Assembly (NCBI GenBank): GCA_963665015.2
Contig: CAXXSY010000003.1
Location: 1,364,001-1,428,000, forward strand
DNA length: 64,000 nt
Reading direction: 5' to 3'
From: G963662655 sp963665015
GTDB lineage: Bacteria > Cloacimonadota > Cloacimonadia > Cloacimonadales > JAIOQZ01
Shown here piece after piece: positions 60,854 through 64,000 of this stretch; position 1 is the first letter of the stretch, and each line of letters opens with the position of its first letter. The notes under the pieces were generated by a model, which made no database searches, was not told the DNA's origin, and saw nothing but the letters and a program-made list of their open reading frames with translations. Both the position numbers and the translations under genes were made by a program.

Positions 60854-61854
60854 GAGTTTTCCGTATCCTTCAAGACATTTCCCGATCCGAAAATCGATAC
60901 CCCGGTCCAGCTCAGGACGCTTACACCGATGATCACGATCAGCATGCCGGTCATCAGGTGACCGAACGCCATCACCGCACTGACCAGGTTGCGGTCGAAT
61001 CCGAACCCGACGCTGAAGATCAATACCATCAGGAGTTCGTTGCTACCGATCTGCGCCGGAGGGTGCGGCAGGATGTAGGACAAGTAGATCAGCGTATTGC
61101 CGAAGAGCACGATGAAGAAGTTGATTTTTACTCCGAACGCCCAGAACAGCAGCAGGATGAAGAGGCTTTCGGTTACGACCGGCATGATGGTCAGCAGTCC
61201 GATCCGGGGCAGGAGATTCATGTGGTGACGAAACAGCCCGATGCCCTCCACGAATAGCTGTGACATGTCCTTGAGCTTCTCGTTGTACTTCTGCGGTATG
61301 AAGAACAACAACTTCATCAGGAATCGGGTCGTCTTCTCGTGTGCGATAGACGCCGCGACCATGATCGCGAGTCCGAACGCGACGATCGCCAGGATCAGAT
61401 AGATGAGAATCCAGAGCGATTTGTTCAGCGTGATGGGGAGGAACGGGATCAGGACGAGCACGAGGAAGATCGCCATGGAATCGAACAACTTATCGACGAA
61501 CACCGTCGGCAGCGACCTCGAAACGCGGATGTCGTACCGCTTTTTCAGAAAGAGGCACTTCGCCACCTCACCAGCTCGGATGGGGATGATGTAGTTGAGG
61601 AAGTTGCTCGCCATGTAGTAGCCGAAGGTGTGGAAAGGCGGGATGTCCTTGATCGTCGAAAGGATCAGGTTCCAGCGCAGCGACCGGAGGAAATAGGTGA
61701 CCAGATAGGATAGCGCCGACAGTGCGACGAGTCCGGGATGTATGCGGGAGACGTATTGCATGATCTTGCCCGGGTCCACGAAATGGAACCACAGCCCCAG
61801 GCAGACGGCGCCAAGTAGCACACTCAATACAATACGCAGCGCTTTGCTCTTCAA
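60844..61854 (-). CDS. Lysylphosphatidylglycerol synthase TM-region/flippase-like protein (UPF0104 class), 336 aa
   Basis: About eight membrane segments with the family blocks YFLRSLRWNLIL (near residue 57), NYIIPIRAGEVAKCLFLKKRY (abridged: IPIRAGEVAK, near 92), DKLFDSMAIF and LSYILPHPPAQIGSNE (near 260). No synthetase domain is attached, so it is a stand-alone membrane protein of the AglD/MprF-N class, probably moving lipids. Its 3' end overlaps the rhomboid gene tail by tail. The substrate is unknown. Confidence 0.82.
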   Translation of the reverse strand: MKSKALRIVLSVLLGAVCLGLWFHFVDPGKIMQYVSRIHPGLVALSALSYLVTYFLRSLRWNLILSTIKDIPPFHTFGYYMASNFLNYIIPIRAGEVAKCLFLKKRYDIRVSRSLPTVFVDKLFDSMAIFLVLVLIPFLPITLNKSLWILIYLILAIVAFGLAIMVAASIAHEKTTRFLMKLLFFIPQKYNEKLKDMSQLFVEGIGLFRHHMNLLPRIGLLTIMPVVTESLFILLLFWAFGVKINFFIVLFGNTLIYLSYILPHPPAQIGSNELLMVLIFSVGFGFDRNLVSAVMAFGHLMTGMLIVIIGVSVLSWTGVSIFGSGNVLKDTENSQT

Positions 61855-61959
61855 TCGATCTCCTCTCTACGCTCGATTGCGAATTTCATAACACGTTATC
61901 CACCTTCCGGTCGATTTCGGGTCAAGCAATTTTTCACCGGAATGGGATGCAGTCACAGA

Positions 61960-62006
61960 GAAACCAACTTCTGAATGTGGCGCAGCCTCTTCCGAATGTT
62001 GGTTTC
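61960..62006. repeat. Long palindromic repeat, second relative of the 7030-7081 element
   Basis: Arms GAAACCAAC/GTTGGTTTC (paired changes against GAAATCAAC/GTTGATTTC) with interior TTCTGAATGTGGCGCAGCC and TCTTCCGAAT. Confidence 0.8.
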
Positions 62007-62014
62007 GGGGGAAT

Positions 62015-62032
62015 GCCAAGCTGGAGCTTGGC
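62015..62032. repeat. GCCAAGC hairpin
   Basis: GCCAAGC-TGGA-GCTTGGC: the 6969-6986 hairpin with one base pair exchanged. Confidence 0.8.
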
Positions 62033-62043
62033 GGACCAGAGAA

Positions 62044-62183
62044 AGATGCAGGTTCAGGTTTTTCATTCTTCAAAACCTACAGGTGCCTACGTACCGGTAG
62101 CGCTCGACCTCCGGGCGAGCCTCTCCATGAGAGATGCAGGTTCAGGTTTTTCATTCTTCAAAACCTACAGGTGCCTGCGTACC
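62044..62183. repeat. Two 52-bp direct repeats, 88-bp period, with a hairpin between
   Basis: Copies at 62044-62095 and 62132-62183 differ at one base. Each contains AGGTTTT and AAAACCT arms and ends in GGTGCCT(A/G)CGTACC, the right half of a REP-like unit. Between them, GCTCGACCTCCGGGCGAGC (62102-62120) is the reverse complement of the hairpin at 7002-7020. The gap 61855-62246 holds no gene. Confidence 0.85.
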
Positions 62184-62246
62184 ACGGAGAGACGGCGGAC
62201 CAATAGAGAAGGGCAGACGATAGAGGCCTGCCCCTACAACAAAAGG

Positions 62247-63542
62247 CTATTTACCCGATATTACCACGCCTTTCGCGCGGATCCAGGGCAGGATGCCGCT
62301 TCCGAAATCGACGCGCTCCTCGGAGATCGCGGTGATGTCCATCAGAAGCTCGGCGAGGTTGCCGGAGATCATGGTCTCGCTGATCGGGTAAAGGAGCTTT
62401 CCGTCCTTGATATAGAAGCTGTTCTTCGCCACGCCGGAGAAGTCGCCGTTGTCGTTGGGCTGACCGCCGGAGAACCGCGACAGCAGGATGCCTTCGTCGA
62501 TCCCCGCGATCATCTCCTGGAGCGACTGGTCGCCTCGCTCGATGACAATCGCGCCACCGCCGGATGTTGCCCGTTTATGTCCGGTCTTCTTCGCACCGTA
62601 TTGCGACAGCAGGAAGTTCTTCAGCACGCCGTTTTCCACGATGTCCATGTCCTTTGCCGCGTAGCCGTCCATTGTGATGTGGTACCCGACCGCGATTTCG
62701 TCCGAGTTGGGTACGGATCGAATGGTCAGGTTTGGCGTCGCGATCCGCTCTCCGAGTTTGTCCGCGTAGATGGACGATCCGCTCATGATCGGCACATCGC
62801 TCAGGTAGCCGAAGACGTAGCCGAGAAGCGATCCCAGACAGTCGGGCGCGATGATGATCTGACCGTTTACCTTGGAGGGGAACGGCTTGGGTCTGAGGTG
62901 TTCGACAGACTGCTCCATCAGGGTATCGACGGAGCCCATGCCATGCAATTCCTTGTCCAGATTGGTCATGCTGACGCCGGTGAAGTTGAAGGACGAGCTG
63001 ACCTCGTCGTCCTTGGACGTGAAGGCGGGGCCAAAGCTGTAGTAGCTGTTTTCGGATATCAGTTTCACATCGTTGGTGTTGGTATATAGTGTGTGTACGC
63101 GCGTGTAGTCGATCGATCCCATCTCGATGATGAGCTTCGGATAGCGCTCCCTCGTGTATGCAAGGAAAGAGACCAGCCGGTTGTACATGCCGTCCATATT
63201 GGGCTTCTCCGGACCGTTCTTGAAGGTGGCGTGTTCCTGCTTGTCCGAGATATCGTTGGCGGGATCGGGCGCGGAAGATTCTACGCTCTGCATCAGCGAT
63301 TCGACCGCCTTGTCGATCGCTTCGGGCTCGGTCTTGTTGATGCGGATGCTGCTCTTGCGCTGGTCCTTGATGGCGCGCATGAGGAGGTTGCGCTCGAAGT
63401 TGGTGCGGATCAGGGTAATCTCGCCCACCTCGACATTGATCTCCTGCTTTTCCACAAACGAGAAGAAGCACTCGGCCTTGTCCGCGCCGGCTTTCATCAT
63501 CGCATCGATGGCGTATTTTCCGGTAATTTCAAGCTGTTCCAT
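62247..63542 (-). CDS. pmbA: TldD/PmbA-family protein, PmbA-like subunit, 431 aa
   Basis: It follows the PmbA/TldE pattern: the N-terminal alpha/beta part (KAGADKAECFFSFVEKQ) and a beta-rich C-terminal half with KKTGHKRATSGGG and a closing VDFGSGILPWIRAKGVVISGK-like end. PmbA lacks the HExxxH zinc site, which belongs to TldD, and none is visible here. The pair acts as a protease or peptide maturase. The ATG at 63542 overlaps the stop of the upstream gene (TAATG), with GGAGGTCG before it; the longer frame belongs to the tldD end. Confidence 0.87.
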   Translation of the reverse strand: MEQLEITGKYAIDAMMKAGADKAECFFSFVEKQEINVEVGEITLIRTNFERNLLMRAIKDQRKSSIRINKTEPEAIDKAVESLMQSVESSAPDPANDISDKQEHATFKNGPEKPNMDGMYNRLVSFLAYTRERYPKLIIEMGSIDYTRVHTLYTNTNDVKLISENSYYSFGPAFTSKDDEVSSSFNFTGVSMTNLDKELHGMGSVDTLMEQSVEHLRPKPFPSKVNGQIIIAPDCLGSLLGYVFGYLSDVPIMSGSSIYADKLGERIATPNLTIRSVPNSDEIAVGYHITMDGYAAKDMDIVENGVLKNFLLSQYGAKKTGHKRATSGGGAIVIERGDQSLQEMIAGIDEGILLSRFSGGQPNDNGDFSGVAKNSFYIKDGKLLYPISETMISGNLAELLMDITAISEERVDFGSGILPWIRAKGVVISGK

Positions 63543-64000
63543 TATCGACCTCCGATGTTGATTTGACACTTGATCGCCGGTCCGCCCATTCCGACGGGGA
63601 TCATTTGCTTCTTGCCGCACATACCTTCGTTCGACCACGACATGTCGTCCGAGATCATGGTTACCGTCTTGAGCATCTCGAACGCGACACCCGCAATGGT
63701 CGTATCGCGGATCGCCCGGCCGAGCTTGCCGCCCGTGATTTCGTACCCGGAGGGGATGCCGAACATGAATTCGCTGGTCGAATCTGCCTGTCCGTTGCTG
63801 AAGCGGGTGAAGTAATAACCGTGCTCGATGGATGCGATCATGTCTTCGAGCTTGCTCTTTCCGGGCAGGAACGCGGTGTTTCGCATGCGGATGAGCGGCT
63901 CGTCGTCGTAGTTGTAGGCGCGCGCGTTGCCGGTGGGTTCCGTCTCGAAGCGCATCGCGGAAGCTTTGTTGTGCAGGAACGACTTCAGAACGCCGTTCTC
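63542..64000 (-). CDS. tldD: TldD-like protease subunit, 5' part beyond the window
   Basis: Only the C-terminal 152 residues are visible; the frame stays open to base 64000 (ENGVLKSFLHNKASAMRFE). Family blocks are GNARAYNYDDEPLIRMRNT, LEDMIASIEHGYYFTRF, GYEITGGKLGRAIRDTTI and a final GPAIKCQINIGGR. The zinc site lies in the missing part. It is coupled to pmbA by an overlapping stop and start, the expected partner arrangement. Confidence 0.87.
   Translation of the reverse strand, partial: ENGVLKSFLHNKASAMRFETEPTGNARAYNYDDEPLIRMRNTAFLPGKSKLEDMIASIEHGYYFTRFSNGQADSTSEFMFGIPSGYEITGGKLGRAIRDTTIAGVAFEMLKTVTMISDDMSWSNEGMCGKKQMIPVGMGGPAIKCQINIGGR

Overview
The window comes from a Gram-negative-type bacterium of the FCB superphylum, most likely Cloacimonadota or a neighbouring candidate phylum. 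This placement is inference. It rests on two large secreted proteins ending in an NPFNP-type C-terminal sorting domain (32525-35353 and 45364-47904), a pilus operon carrying three large DUF4900-like proteins, outer-membrane components (secretin, lipoproteins), and intergenic spaces filled with short hairpin repeats. No rRNA or other decisive marker is present.

Layout. 1-5.3 kb: the end of a DUF512 radical-SAM-like gene, tRNA-His, a GNAT gene, and a four-gene operon (YtrA-type GntR repressor, ABC ATPase, permease, lipoprotein) with a visible operator. 5.3-7.3 kb: hairpin repeats, three tRNAs (Leu, Cys, Gly) and a MEMO-family gene. 7.3-9.6 kb: an esterase overlapping a radical SAM gene. 9.6-27.9 kb: one long minus-strand operon encoding a type IV pilus / type II secretion-like machine. 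In transcription order it holds pilin, PilT, two minor pilins, three DUF4900-like paralogues, PilM, PilN, PilO, a PilP-like protein, the secretin, an Ig-repeat lipoprotein, PilB and PilC. 28-35.4 kb: a PpiC/SurA-like chaperone, class II aldolase, GAPDH and a 942-residue secreted protein. 35.4-40.7 kb: a 35-bp tandem hairpin array, a ParA-like ATPase, an esterase-PDZ protein, an iron-sulfur membrane protein and an IS1182-like element. 40.7-45.3 kb: an MrfA-like helicase with an embedded HNH domain, divergent from a SprT-like protease, then a phosphodiesterase. 45.4-51.2 kb: a papain-family secreted protease and a three-gene cassette (substrate-binding protein, kinase-like protein lacking an ATPase domain, small barrel-like protein). 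51.2-58.1 kb: repeats, the rng-rplU-rpmA operon, three tRNAs (fMet, Met, Arg) and a 1037-residue GNAT fusion. 58.1-64 kb: an orphan terminator, a tandem rhomboid pair, a flippase-like membrane protein, repeats and a pmbA/tldD pair running off the edge.

Most worth a second look: (i) a tandem zinc-ribbon rhomboid pair in which the first copy has lost all three catalytic-site residues while the second keeps them at matching positions; (ii) several families of intergenic hairpins whose stems differ in sequence but stay complementary, including a two-copy multi-stem element; (iii) three large GspK/PilX-like proteins and an Ig-repeat lipoprotein inside the pilus operon; (iv) a helicase with an internal HNH domain next to a Spartan-like protease; (v) a substrate-binding protein next to a histidine-kinase-like protein with no ATPase domain.
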